A stretch of 31,478 bases of DNA. Origin: Pseudomonadota bacterium (lineage in GTDB: Bacteria > Myxococcota_A > Polyangia > Polyangiales > Polyangiaceae). The stretch spans positions 1 to 31,478 of the forward strand of contig JAEYVE010000055.1 in assembly GCA_023432025.1 (NCBI GenBank), written 5' to 3'. Under the pieces are notes generated by a model. It worked only from the letters and a program-made list of their open reading frames with translations, was not told the origin of the DNA and did not search any database. This document shows positions 1 to 7,488 of this stretch, in pieces; position 1 is the first letter of the stretch; every line of letters starts with the position of its first letter. The position numbers and the translations under genes are program-made.

Positions 1-500
1 GCCCAGCCGATGGGGCCGTCTTCGTCGTCTTCTTCGGCGCTCGTGGTGTCCGCTTCTGGAGGCGCGCTGGGTTCGGGTGCTGCCACGACGGCAGGCGCGC
101 CCGCGGTGGCTCCAGGGGGCGGGGCGGCAGGCGCTGGCTGCGGCGTCGCGGGCTGGGCAGGCGAGGCGGGAACGAAGCCCGCGCCGCCCGTGTGAGGCGC
201 GGCAGGGACGGGCTCTGACGGCTCCGGCGGCAACGTGTTCGAAGGCGGGTCGCCGAACTCCGCGCCGGGCGGCTGGGTCGCCGGAGGAGCTGGAGTTTCG
301 GGAGAAGGCGCGGGCGCTTCGGGCGCGGCACCTGGCTCGGCCGGCGGCCCCTCGGGAGCGGGTGCCGTCTCCTCGGCCGGTGATGGATTGGTGGGCGCGG
401 TGGGGGGAGCCGGGGGCGCCTCTTCCGCCGCGCTTGCCGCCGCGGTCACGCTGAAAGCGAGGCCGAGCGCGGCGATGAACAATGACTTTTCCCCTAGCAT
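1..500 (-). CDS. Exported Pro/Ala-rich protein, N-terminal part (cut by left edge)
   Basis: The frame starts at an ATG (500-498) and stays open to the window edge, giving about 166 residues. Residues 1-24 form a typical signal peptide (MLGEKSLFIAALGLAFSV, then a small-residue AASA cleavage region). What follows is almost entirely Pro, Ala, Glu, Gly and Thr, as in a disordered periplasmic or wall-spanning linker; near the edge a short acidic stretch (EEDDEDG) leads into PIGWA, which may be the beginning of a folded domain. The upstream sequence has a weak purine-rich ribosome site (AGGGTGAG). The + strand frames over this stretch are shadows. No function can be assigned because the body of the protein lies outside. 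It is the next gene downstream of topA on the same strand, 255 bp away. Confidence 0.75.
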   Translation of the reverse strand, partial: MLGEKSLFIAALGLAFSVTAAASAAEEAPPAPPTAPTNPSPAEETAPAPEGPPAEPGAAPEAPAPSPETPAPPATQPPGAEFGDPPSNTLPPEPSEPVPAAPHTGGAGFVPASPAQPATPQPAPAAPPPGATAGAPAVVAAPEPSAPPEADTTSAEEDDEDGPIGW

Positions 501-755
501 GGTCTCACCCTATCAGCGCTCGAGGCCGAGCGACATTGCCCGTCCATCCCAACGCCCGTCGCGTAGCTTCGAGGGCCGCTGGTGATTCGTAAATCGCACG
601 GGCATGCGACCCGCCGCAGACGGGCAATCTCACTGAAGGACGAGTCAGACCTCGTGGATGGCCCCGGTATCGGCAGCTGTCGCCGACGCAGAGCTGCCAG
701 GTGCCGGCGGGGTTCTCACCGTCGGTAAACCATCAGACTCGGCTCAGGGGGCCGC
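501..755. other. Intergenic region with several hairpins
   Basis: This 255-bp gap between topA and the left-edge gene (both on -) contains no credible ORF. It holds a cluster of short perfect stems, including a 7-bp stem at 672-678/692-698. The 13-nt loop of that hairpin carries CCGACG (683-688), which is complementary to CGTCGG at 720-725, so a pseudoknot-like pairing is possible. It could be a 5' leader of the left-edge gene, read on -, or the topA 3' region. No known RNA family was recognised. Confidence 0.3.
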
Positions 756-3524
756 TTAGGTGGCTACCTTCTTTTTGGCGGCGGCCTTTTTGGTGACCGT
801 TTTTTTTGCGGTCTTCTTGGCGGCGGCCTTTTTGGCGGGCTTCGACGAGGGCGCTTCCGAGCTGGGAGCGGCTTTTTTCACGGTCTTTTTGGCCGTGGCC
901 TTCTTGGCGACCTTCTTCTTTTTCTTGGACGGACCGCGCGCGCGGCGTTCGGCGAGCAGCTCGTGGGCGCGCTCGGGCGTGATGGTGGCGGGGTCGTCGT
1001 CTTTTCTGAGCGACGCGTTGGTTTCGCCGTCCGTCACGTAGGGGCCGAAGCGGCCTTCGCGGAGGGTGATGGTGCCGCCGCTCGTGGGATCCGCGCCGAG
1101 CTCCTTGAGAGGCTCGGCCGCCTTGCGCGCGCCACGCTGGCGCGGCTTGGCGAAGATGGCGAGCGCCTCGTCGAGCGTCACCGTGAAGACCTGCGACTCG
1201 CTCTCCAAGCTGCGGCTGTCGGTGCCCTTGCTCAAGTACGGACCGTAGCGGCCGATGAGCGCGCTGATGTCCTTGCCGTCGTTCGGATCTTTGCCCACGA
1301 AACGCGGCAAGCTGAGGAGCTGGAGCGCCTCCTCGAGCGTCAGCGTGTCCGGCGCTTGCGTCTTCAAGAGCGACGAAGTTTTCGGCTTTTCTTTGCGATC
1401 TTTGTCGACCTCACCGAGCTGCACGTACGCGCCGAAGCGGCCGTTTTTCACGATGATGGGCAGGCCCGTTTCGGGATCGCTGCCGAGCGTGCGGTCGCCG
1501 CTCGGCGCAGAAAGCAGCTCGAGCGCCTTGTCCAAAGTGAGCTCGTCGGGCGCCAGCTCGTCGGGCAAACTGGCGCGCTCTTCACCGCGCTCAAGGTACG
1601 CGCCGAAGCGCCCCACGCGCACCACGACCTCTCGCCCCTCGGCGTCCGTACCCACGGGCAAGGAGTTGATGGCGCGCGCGTCGATGGTGCCCAGCTGGTC
1701 CGCCACGAGCGATTGCAGGCCCGCGTCGAGCGGCCGCGCGTTGTCGTTCGAAGCCGGACGCTTGCCGAAATAAAAGCCCTTGAGCCACGGCACCGACTCC
1801 TGATCGCCGGAAGCGATGGCGTCGAGCTCGTCCTCCATGCGCGCGGTGAACGCGTAGTCCACCAAATCTCCGAAGTGCTTTTCGAGCAGGCCCACCACCG
1901 CGAAGGCGCGGAACGAAGGCACCAGCGCCGAGCCCTTCTTCCACACGTAGCCGCGGTCCTGAACCGTGCTGATGATGGAGGCGTACGTGGACGGGCGGCC
2001 CACGCCGAGCTCCTCGAGGCGGCGTACGAGCGACGCCTCGGTGAAGCGCGCGGGCGCCTGCGTTTCGTGGCCGCGCGGCTCGAACCCGAGCGCCGTCAGC
2101 TTTTGGCCCTCTTCGAGCGGAGGCAGCGGGCGCTCCATGTTTTCGAGCTCGGCCGAAGGATCGTCGCTGCCCTCCACGTAGGCGCGCAAAAAGCCGGGGA
2201 ACGTGATGGTGTTGCCGCGGACCAAGAACTCGGCCCGGCTGCTCGCCGCCTTGGCCTCGAGCCGCACGGCGACGCTTTCGCCGCGCGCGTCCTGCATTTG
2301 TGAGGCGATGGTGCGCTTCCAAATGAGCTCGTACACGCGCGCCTCGTCGCCTCCGACGGCCTCCGCGACCTCGTCCGGGTGACGGAACGTGTCACCTGCC
2401 GGACGAATGGCTTCGTGTGCTTCCTGCGCGTTCTTGACCTTGTTTTTGTAGAGGCGCGGCGCGTCGGGCAGGTACTCCTTGCCGTACAGCTCGCCGATGA
2501 GGCGGCGCGACGCCGCGAGCGCGGTTTCCGACAGCGTGGTGCTGTCCGTACGCATGTACGTGATGTAGCCGTTTTCGTAGAGGCGCTGCGCGGCGCGCAT
2601 GGCGCGCGAGGCGGTGAAGCGCAGCTTGCGACCGGCCTCCTGCTGCAACGTGGACGTCATGAACGGCGGCGCGGGGCTCCTGCGGTTGGGCTTGCGCTCC
2701 ACGCTGGCGACCGTGACCTGGGCGTCCGCGAGTTTGTCGGCAAGCGCTCGGGCCTCCGCTTCGCTCAGGTGGAGCAAGTTGCCCTTGGGATCGAGCTTAC
2801 CCCGGTCGTCGAAGTCCTTGCCCGACGCGACCCGACGCCCGTCCACCGCCGACAACGTGGCGGGAAACTCGCGCGGGGTGCCTTTTGGAGCCTCGAACGT
2901 GCCGTCGATGTCCCAGTAGGAAGCGGCGCGAAACGCGATGCGCTCCCGCTCCCGCTCGACCACGATGCGCGTCGCCACCGATTGCACGCGGCCCGCCGAG
3001 AGCTTCGGCATGACCTTTTTCCAGAGGACCGGCGACACCTCGTAGCCGTACAACCGGTCCAGAATGCGGCGCGCCTCCTGCGCGTCGACCAAACGCCGAT
3101 CGACCTCACGGGGGCTCGAAATGGCCGCTTCGATCGCGCGCTTGGTGATTTCGTGAAACACCATGCGCTTCACGGGCACCTTGGGCTCCAGAACCTCCAG
3201 CAAGTGCCACGCAATGGACTCACCCTCGCGATCTTCATCGGTGGCGAGCAGCAGCTGGTCCGCCTGAGCAAGGAGCTTCTTCAGCTTTTGGATGTGGTCC
3301 TTCTTGTCGCCGTCCACCACGTACAGCGGCTTGAAGTCGTTCTCGATGTCCACACCGAGCCGCGCCCACGACTCCTTCTTGTACTTGGCTGGAACGTCAC
3401 TCGCGGAGCGAGGCAGGTCCCGGATGTGTCCAATCGAGGACTCCACCACGAAACCTTTGCCCAAGAACCCTGCGATGGTGCGGGCCTTGGCCGGCGACTC
3501 GACGATGACGAGAGACTTGCTCAC
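756..3524 (-). CDS. topA: DNA topoisomerase I (type IA)
   Basis: A 922-residue enzyme that relaxes negative supercoils by single-strand passage in the nucleoid. The N-terminal TOPRIM domain shows VESPAKA (Glu9) and the acidic triad in ATDEDREGE (Asp96, Asp98, Glu100). The nucleophile is Tyr323 in GYITYMRTDS. After the core come four Topo_C-type repeats, recognisable by GRFGAY/GRYGPY/GRFGPY near residues 635, 690, 757 and 823. From about residue 866 the protein ends in a Lys/Ala-rich, histone-H1-like tail; no zinc ribbons are present. The E. coli enzyme is 865 residues and has zinc ribbons, so this is the zinc-less, basic-tail architecture. The start is GTG (3524), chosen because MSKSLVIVESPAKA is the standard N-terminus. 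A run of eight A residues in the sense strand (plus positions 800-807) lies in the tail and could slip. It is divergent from rpoZ and has a plausible own promoter. Confidence 0.97.
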   Translation of the reverse strand: MSKSLVIVESPAKARTIAGFLGKGFVVESSIGHIRDLPRSASDVPAKYKKESWARLGVDIENDFKPLYVVDGDKKDHIQKLKKLLAQADQLLLATDEDREGESIAWHLLEVLEPKVPVKRMVFHEITKRAIEAAISSPREVDRRLVDAQEARRILDRLYGYEVSPVLWKKVMPKLSAGRVQSVATRIVVERERERIAFRAASYWDIDGTFEAPKGTPREFPATLSAVDGRRVASGKDFDDRGKLDPKGNLLHLSEAEARALADKLADAQVTVASVERKPNRRSPAPPFMTSTLQQEAGRKLRFTASRAMRAAQRLYENGYITYMRTDSTTLSETALAASRRLIGELYGKEYLPDAPRLYKNKVKNAQEAHEAIRPAGDTFRHPDEVAEAVGGDEARVYELIWKRTIASQMQDARGESVAVRLEAKAASSRAEFLVRGNTITFPGFLRAYVEGSDDPSAELENMERPLPPLEEGQKLTALGFEPRGHETQAPARFTEASLVRRLEELGVGRPSTYASIISTVQDRGYVWKKGSALVPSFRAFAVVGLLEKHFGDLVDYAFTARMEDELDAIASGDQESVPWLKGFYFGKRPASNDNARPLDAGLQSLVADQLGTIDARAINSLPVGTDAEGREVVVRVGRFGAYLERGEERASLPDELAPDELTLDKALELLSAPSGDRTLGSDPETGLPIIVKNGRFGAYVQLGEVDKDRKEKPKTSSLLKTQAPDTLTLEEALQLLSLPRFVGKDPNDGKDISALIGRYGPYLSKGTDSRSLESESQVFTVTLDEALAIFAKPRQRGARKAAEPLKELGADPTSGGTITLREGRFGPYVTDGETNASLRKDDDPATITPERAHELLAERRARGPSKKKKKVAKKATAKKTVKKAAPSSEAPSSKPAKKAAAKKTAKKTVTKKAAAKKKVAT

Positions 3525-3604
3525 GGCTCACATCCCCAAGGGGCCCCTCCCAAGGGGACCCGAAAAGTGTTTGCCCCGGACCGAGCGGCCAGCGAGGCGC
3601 CGGG

Positions 3605-3633
3605 CAAAATGGCGCGCTCGTTGGGGTTGTCAA
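3605..3633 (-). promoter_or_regulatory. Putative sigma70-type promoter of topA
   Basis: On the minus strand a perfect TTGACA -35 box (3633-3628) is followed after 16-17 nt by CATTTT/ATTTTG (about 3611-3605), an A/T-rich island in otherwise GC-rich DNA. The predicted transcript would start near 3598, leaving a leader of about 74 nt before the topA GTG. The -10 box is poor, so confidence is moderate. Confidence 0.45.
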
Positions 3634-3662
3634 CAAGCCCCCCTCGGCACTGCTCACCCTAA

Positions 3663-3701
3663 CAGTGTTTCTGGGTGCCCCCCAACACCGCGAAAACACT
3701 G
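3663..3701. promoter_or_regulatory. Nested inverted repeat between topA and rpoZ
   Basis: CAGTGTTT (3663-3670) and AAACACTG (3694-3701) are perfect 8-bp inverted arms. Inside them GGTG (3674-3677) and CACC (3686-3689) form a second nested arm. The element lies about 30 bp upstream of the candidate topA -35 and about 35 bp upstream of the candidate rpoZ -35. That position suits a shared operator; a cruciform or RNA hairpin is the alternative. Confidence 0.4.
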
Positions 3702-3735
3702 GGCAACTTCATGTGGTGAGGGGTGTGCTCGGAGC

Positions 3736-3764
3736 TTGCTTGGCCGGGGTCCGTCCAGTAGCTT
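3736..3764 (+). promoter_or_regulatory. Putative sigma70-type promoter of rpoZ
   Basis: TTGCTT (3736-3741) is separated by exactly 17 nt from TAGCTT (3759-3764), some 60 bp before the rpoZ ATG. The -35 matches four of six consensus positions and the -10 only three, so the call rests mainly on spacing and position. Confidence 0.3.
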
Positions 3765-3825
3765 CAGCGGCCCGGTGTGAGCCGGCCACGCTCCCGTGGC
3801 CCCTCGCAGCGGTCGAGGACGTCAC

Positions 3826-4062
3826 ATGGCTCGCGTAACCGTCGAAGATTGTCTGGAGCAGGAAGAAAACCGCTTTGCCCTCGTGGTGCTCGCTGCTCAG
3901 CGCACGCGCCAACTGATGAAGGGGCAGCCGGCGCTCGTGGACTCCAAGAACAAGGCGGCCGTCATCAGCCTGCGCGAAATCGCCAACGCCAAGGTGCACT
4001 GGCACCGTGACACGAACGAAGTCGTCCAGGAGTACATCCAGGAAGTTCTGTCGCGCCTCTGA
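3826..4062 (+). CDS. rpoZ: RNA polymerase omega subunit
   Basis: A 78-residue protein with the omega signature at its N-terminus: MARVTVEDCL, then NRFALVVLAAQRTRQL, and later the conserved NKAAVISLREIA helix. Omega binds the beta-prime subunit, helps assemble RNA polymerase and in many bacteria forms part of the ppGpp site. The ATG at 3826 is chosen over an in-frame start 30 nt upstream because it matches the family N-terminus and is preceded by GAGGA (3815-3819) at 6 nt. It diverges from topA and is followed after 82 bp, across a short tandem repeat, by a methyltransferase gene on the same strand. Confidence 0.95.
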   Translation: MARVTVEDCLEQEENRFALVVLAAQRTRQLMKGQPALVDSKNKAAVISLREIANAKVHWHRDTNEVVQEYIQEVLSRL

Positions 4063-4077
4063 TTGCGCTCTCTCGTG

Positions 4078-4119
4078 ACCTGCTCCTTGTGACGCGCTCC
4101 GTGTAACGCGCTCCGTGTA
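4078..4119. repeat. 14-bp tandem repeat, three units
   Basis: Two perfect copies of a 14-bp unit (4092-4105 and 4106-4119, acgcgctccgtgta) are preceded by a degenerate third copy at 4078-4091. They occupy most of the gap between rpoZ and the methyltransferase gene. Confidence 0.8.
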
Positions 4120-4144
4120 ACCACGGGCTGTCTCTCATGCCCGC

Positions 4145-5041
4145 GTGGTGTCTGCCGTGAGCGCTCAGCGTATTTCGAGTCGCGCCCGTTCCAAGCCCGC
4201 CGCGCCCCCCGCGCGGCGCGGCAGTGCGGCCCAGAGCGACCCCGCCTCCCTCGCGCTCTACGACGACGCGCTCCTCTACGACGCGACCTACCGCGGTCGT
4301 CGTGAGGACGTGCGCTACTACGTGCGACTCGCGGAGCGACACGGCCTCACTTCGCGAGACGAAGCCGAGCGCGGCGCCGTCCTCGAGTACGGCGTAGGCT
4401 CGGGCCGTGTGGCGCTGGCGCTCTGCCGCGCTGGCGCGCGCGTCGTGGGCGTGGACGCGAGCCAAAGCATGCTGGCGCGCCTGGCGCTCAAGCTCGAGCG
4501 CGCTCCGAAGGCGCAGCGCGAGCGGCTCTCGGTCGTGCACGGCGACATGCGGCGCGTGCGGCTGAAGCAGCGCTTTCCGCTCGTCATCGCGCCCTTCAAC
4601 GTCATTCTCCACCTGGACTCGCACCGGGACATGGCGCGCTTTCTCGCTCGCGTGAGCGAGCACCTCGCGCCCGGAGGCGAGCTGGTGTTCGACTTTTCGA
4701 TCCCGCGCGAAGAGGACCTCGCGAGCGATCCGACGGAGTGGCACCAAGCGCCGCGCTTTCGTCACCCGGAGACCGGCGCGTGGACGACGCACGCCGAGCG
4801 CTTCGAGTACGACCCGCTGCGCCAGGTGCTCCTCATCGAAAGCGAGCTTCGCGCCGAGGGCGCGCGGCGCGCGCGGCGTTTGCCGCTGGTGCACCGGCAG
4901 TGGTTTCCGCGTGAGGTGGAGGCCGCGCTTCACTACGCGGGCTTCGTCGACATTCGCTTCTTCGGCGACTTCACCGAGCTGCCACCGTTCGACGACGTGG
5001 ACTCGCTCGTCGTCCGCGCCCGGCTGACGAAGAACGGATAG
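4145..5041 (+). CDS. Class I SAM-dependent methyltransferase
   Basis: A 298-residue protein. Motif I is VLEYGVGSGRVALAL (Glu81, Gly83, Gly85, Gly87), followed by the acidic ribose-binding residue in VVGVDAS (Asp104) and a post-motif region HGDMRRV. LAPGGELVFDFS fits the strand preceding motif III. This is the Methyltransf_25/11 type of fold, acting on an unknown small molecule, lipid or protein. The first 30 or so residues are basic and low in complexity. There is no ATG in frame at the beginning; GTG codons at 4145, 4148 and 4157 are all possible starts and none has a clear ribosome site. It sits between rpoZ and a dnaJ-like gene on the same strand, 120 bp before the latter. The substrate cannot be inferred. 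Confidence 0.85.
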   Translation: MVSAVSAQRISSRARSKPAAPPARRGSAAQSDPASLALYDDALLYDATYRGRREDVRYYVRLAERHGLTSRDEAERGAVLEYGVGSGRVALALCRAGARVVGVDASQSMLARLALKLERAPKAQRERLSVVHGDMRRVRLKQRFPLVIAPFNVILHLDSHRDMARFLARVSEHLAPGGELVFDFSIPREEDLASDPTEWHQAPRFRHPETGAWTTHAERFEYDPLRQVLLIESELRAEGARRARRLPLVHRQWFPREVEAALHYAGFVDIRFFGDFTELPPFDDVDSLVVRARLTKNG

Positions 5042-5161
5042 CGCCAAGGCCGCGCCTCCCCCGTTGCCGTCAGACGAGCCGAATCAGTGCCCTGGGCCAG
5101 GCGGGCCGAGCCAACCGGGCCGGTTGCTCGCACCGCGCCCCGTATCTAAGGTCACGGCGGG

Positions 5162-6085
5162 ATGGCGCGCGACTTTTATCAGGATCTCGGTGTGGCCCGC
5201 ACGGCCACCAAAGAGGAGATCCGCAAGGCGTATCGCAAGCTGGCGGTCAAGCTGCACCCGGATCGCAATCCGAACGATCCGAAGGCGGAGGAGCGCTTCA
5301 AGAACGTCAACCGCGCCTACCACGTGCTCACGGACGACAAACAAAGAAAGCTTTACGACGAGTTCGGCGAGGACGCGCTGCGCGAGGGCTTCAACGCGGA
5401 GGCCGCGCGCGCGTACCGCTCCGGCGGGGCAGGCGGCTTCGGTCGCAACGTGAGCGTCGAGGACCTCTTCGGCGGCGCCGCGGGCGGCTCGGGCGGCTTC
5501 GGGGACTTGTTCGGAGATTTGTTCGGCGCGCGCTCCTCGAGGCGTCGCCCGCAGCGCGGGCAAGATCTCGCCTCGGAGGTCGCCATCGACTTCGTCTCCG
5601 CCATTCGCGGCGCGGAGCTGAAGCTCACCGTGGAGGGCACCAAAGAGGTGACCGTGCGCGTGCCGCGCGGCGCCGCGGACGGCGACAAGGTGCGTGTCGC
5701 CGGGCACGGCGGCATGGGCGCTCAAGGCGGCGAAAAAGGCGATTTGCTCCTGACCGTGCGCGTGCGGCCCCACCCGTGCTTTCGCCGCGACGGGTTGGAT
5801 CTGGAGCTCGATTTGCCCATCACGGTGGGCGAGGCGTTCCGCGGCGACAAGGTCCGCGTGCCCACGCCGAGCGGAGAGGTGACGCTCAGCGTGCCGCGTC
5901 ACGCGCAGAGCGGCCAGGTCGTGCGCCTGAAGGGCAAGGGCGTGGAGCGCAGCGGACAGACGGGAGATCTCTACGTTCGCTTCATGCTCCAGCTGCCAAC
6001 GAGCGACGCCCCGGAAATCAAAGAAGCCATCGAGCGCTTGGACAGCGCGATGGAAGGCGACGTGCGCGCCGGCATCCGCTTCTGA
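5162..6085 (+). CDS. DnaJ/CbpA-type co-chaperone without zinc finger
   Basis: A 307-residue J-domain protein that would stimulate DnaK ATPase and deliver unfolded clients in the cytoplasm. The J domain (residues 1-70) begins RDFYQDLGVARTATKEEIRK and contains the essential HPD (32-34). A Gly/Phe-rich linker follows (about 84-125, with FGDLFGDLFGAR). The two beta-barrel substrate-binding domains (about 130-300) show the typical RVPRGAADGDKVRVAGHG and GRFG-like turns. The CxxCxGxG zinc repeats of DnaJ proper are absent, so it is a class II (CbpA-like) protein. The ATG at 5162 fits the family N-terminus; GGCGGG lies directly upstream. A compact hairpin follows the stop codon. Confidence 0.93.
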   Translation: MARDFYQDLGVARTATKEEIRKAYRKLAVKLHPDRNPNDPKAEERFKNVNRAYHVLTDDKQRKLYDEFGEDALREGFNAEAARAYRSGGAGGFGRNVSVEDLFGGAAGGSGGFGDLFGDLFGARSSRRRPQRGQDLASEVAIDFVSAIRGAELKLTVEGTKEVTVRVPRGAADGDKVRVAGHGGMGAQGGEKGDLLLTVRVRPHPCFRRDGLDLELDLPITVGEAFRGDKVRVPTPSGEVTLSVPRHAQSGQVVRLKGKGVERSGQTGDLYVRFMLQLPTSDAPEIKEAIERLDSAMEGDVRAGIRF

Positions 6086-6384
6086 GCGCCCCGCTCGTCG
6101 TACGGCGAGCGGCATTCGGTCGCTCCGCATTTGGGAGCGTCAGATGCCGGGCATTCGCGCGCTTCGCGCCTCGCTGAGCGCTCGCTGGGACGGCCGCGCG
6201 GCTTCGGTCGCTTCGCTCGATCGCTCTATTTGGGGGGAAGGCCCGCGCGCTTCGCGCGCCGTCGCCGAGCGGTGCTCCCGCACTACGAACGCCCGTCAAC
6301 TTGCGCGGCCTTTCCTGGCGTTCATAGTGGACAACGGCGAGCCCTCGCGCTGGGGCGTCGTCGTTGCCTTCAGGGGGGTCATTC
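6086..6384. other. 299-bp palindrome-rich intergenic region
   Basis: Apart from the post-dnaJ hairpin, this gap contains several GCGCGCTTCGCGC-type palindromes and a GCTCC/GGAGC stem near 6121-6137. Short ORFs that cross it in all frames lack ribosome sites and recognisable sequence. No gene is called. Confidence 0.4.
6091..6112 (+). terminator. Hairpin after the dnaJ-like gene
   Basis: CCGCTCG (6091-6097) and CGAGCGG (6106-6112) form a perfect 7-bp stem with an 8-nt loop, starting 6 nt after the stop codon. There is no T tract, so it is at best a GC-type or processing hairpin. Confidence 0.35.
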
Positions 6385-7305
6385 ATGTTGAACAATGCGA
6401 TGCGCGCGCTCGGCGCCTCCGTTCCGCGTTTCTTTCGGAAGTGGAGGCACGGCGAAGTGGGCCGAGCCTCGCAGAGTGGCTGGCCTCATCACGGCGCGCG
6501 CTCTCGAAAAGAGTCGCGTCGCGCTCGCAGCGGCGCGTCCCCCGAGCGCTCGACCGAACACGGCGCGCGCTCCGGCGCGGTCCACGGTCGGCCCTACGAA
6601 GTCAAAAGGGAGCGTTACGGCGCAGCTTCGCCGCTCGGACGGTACGGACGGCGCCCGAGCGAGCAATCACGTCACCCGAGGTGGGCTCACTCTTTGGGCG
6701 TCACCGCAAGGAGCACGAACAAAGCGCGGCCGCTCTCGTTTGGTCACAAGCTCAGAAAGCTGCGGCGTGAGGCGCGCGAGCGCGAGCAGGCTCGCCTGGA
6801 GAGCCGTCGCGTCCGTCGCGCGCGCGCTCATCGCGCAAAGCCACGTCGAGAGCGGCTAACGCGCGCCGTCGCCAAGGTGCTCTTGGCTTTGTCGCGCATC
6901 CCGCGCGCGCTCGCGGCGCTCACCCGGAGGTCCCGGGGTCGCGGCACCGAGCGCCGCGGACCCTCCGCCCACGAGACGCACCATACGCCGCTCGGCCGCC
7001 GCTCGCGGCAAACCAACCTGACGGCGACCCCGAGCAGCAAGCGCGGCCGAGGTCAGCTCGAGCTCGGCTTCGAACACGAAGAGGAACCTCGCGAGTCGCC
7101 GGAGCGAGACGCCTCGCCCGCAGAACGCGACCGCTCTTCGCCGACGCCGCGCTCGGTTCCACACGAGGCCGGCTACATGAACGACGACGCGCGTTGGGCC
7201 GCCAAGCAGCATCACTTCGACGCGGCGGGCGCGCGCACCATTCACGGCAACATCGCGTCGGCGTCTCGCCACAATCAGGGCAAACGCGACCACCGCGGGG
7301 AGTGA
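6385..7305 (+). CDS. Hypothetical arginine-rich basic protein
   Basis: A 306-residue frame starting at ATG 6385, with a strong ribosome site AGGGGGG (6372-6378) six nt upstream. A longer version from a TTG at 6364 is less likely. Third codon positions are mostly G/C, as in neighbouring genes. The first 200 residues are dominated by Arg, Ser, His and Ala with few hydrophobics. A moderately hydrophobic segment (VAKVLLALSRIPRALAAL) sits near residue 165, then an acidic patch (FEHEEEPRESPERD). The end is less repetitive (GYMNDDARWAAKQHHFDAAG, then a basic tail). No family was recognised. The high charge suggests nucleic-acid binding, but this is only inference. It could also be a spurious frame in GC-rich DNA; the ribosome site and the ordered C-terminus argue for a real gene. 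Confidence 0.5.
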   Translation: MLNNAMRALGASVPRFFRKWRHGEVGRASQSGWPHHGARSRKESRRARSGASPERSTEHGARSGAVHGRPYEVKRERYGAASPLGRYGRRPSEQSRHPRWAHSLGVTARSTNKARPLSFGHKLRKLRREAREREQARLESRRVRRARAHRAKPRRERLTRAVAKVLLALSRIPRALAALTRRSRGRGTERRGPSAHETHHTPLGRRSRQTNLTATPSSKRGRGQLELGFEHEEEPRESPERDASPAERDRSSPTPRSVPHEAGYMNDDARWAAKQHHFDAAGARTIHGNIASASRHNQGKRDHRGE

Positions 7306-7318
7306 ACGGGGCGGCGCC

Positions 7319-7383
7319 TGGCTCACGAATACGCAGCGCGAGCGGCGCGGTTGGCGTGGCTCGCGAATACGCAGCGCGAGCGG
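7319..7383. repeat. 27-bp direct repeat, two copies
   Basis: Positions 7319-7345 and 7357-7383 match at 26 of 27 bases (one A/G difference) with an 11-bp spacer, in the convergent gap between the Arg-rich gene (+) and adenosine deaminase (-). Confidence 0.85.
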
Positions 7384-7454
7384 GCGGGGCGCGGCGCGAA
7401 GCGAATAGACAGCGGCGCCGCGCGGCCACCCGCGCGGCTCCCGGGGCGCTGCAT

Positions 7455-7488
7455 GAGCCCGCTTTCAGGAGTCCAAAAGCGCGGGCTC
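7455..7488 (-). terminator. Hairpin spanning the add stop codon
   Basis: GAGCCCGC (7455-7462) and GCGGGCTC (7481-7488) form a perfect 8-bp stem with an 18-nt loop that contains the add stop codon (7467-7465). No U tract follows on either strand, so it is a candidate 3'-end hairpin rather than a canonical intrinsic terminator. Confidence 0.3.

Noticed and set aside
611..730. Cyclic di-GMP (GEMM) or cobalamin riboswitch
   Set aside because: Fragments such as GACGCAGAG look similar, but the GGCAAACC-type tetraloop receptor, the second helix and the B12 box are absent.
655..735. tRNA-like segment with GGTTCTCACC
   Set aside because: The T-loop consensus TTCRA is not met and no acceptor stem or anticodon arm forms.
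963..2303. Long + strand frame antisense to topA (446 residues)
   Set aside because: A shadow of the topA reading frame in GC-rich DNA; it is extremely Arg/Glu/His-rich with no ribosome site.
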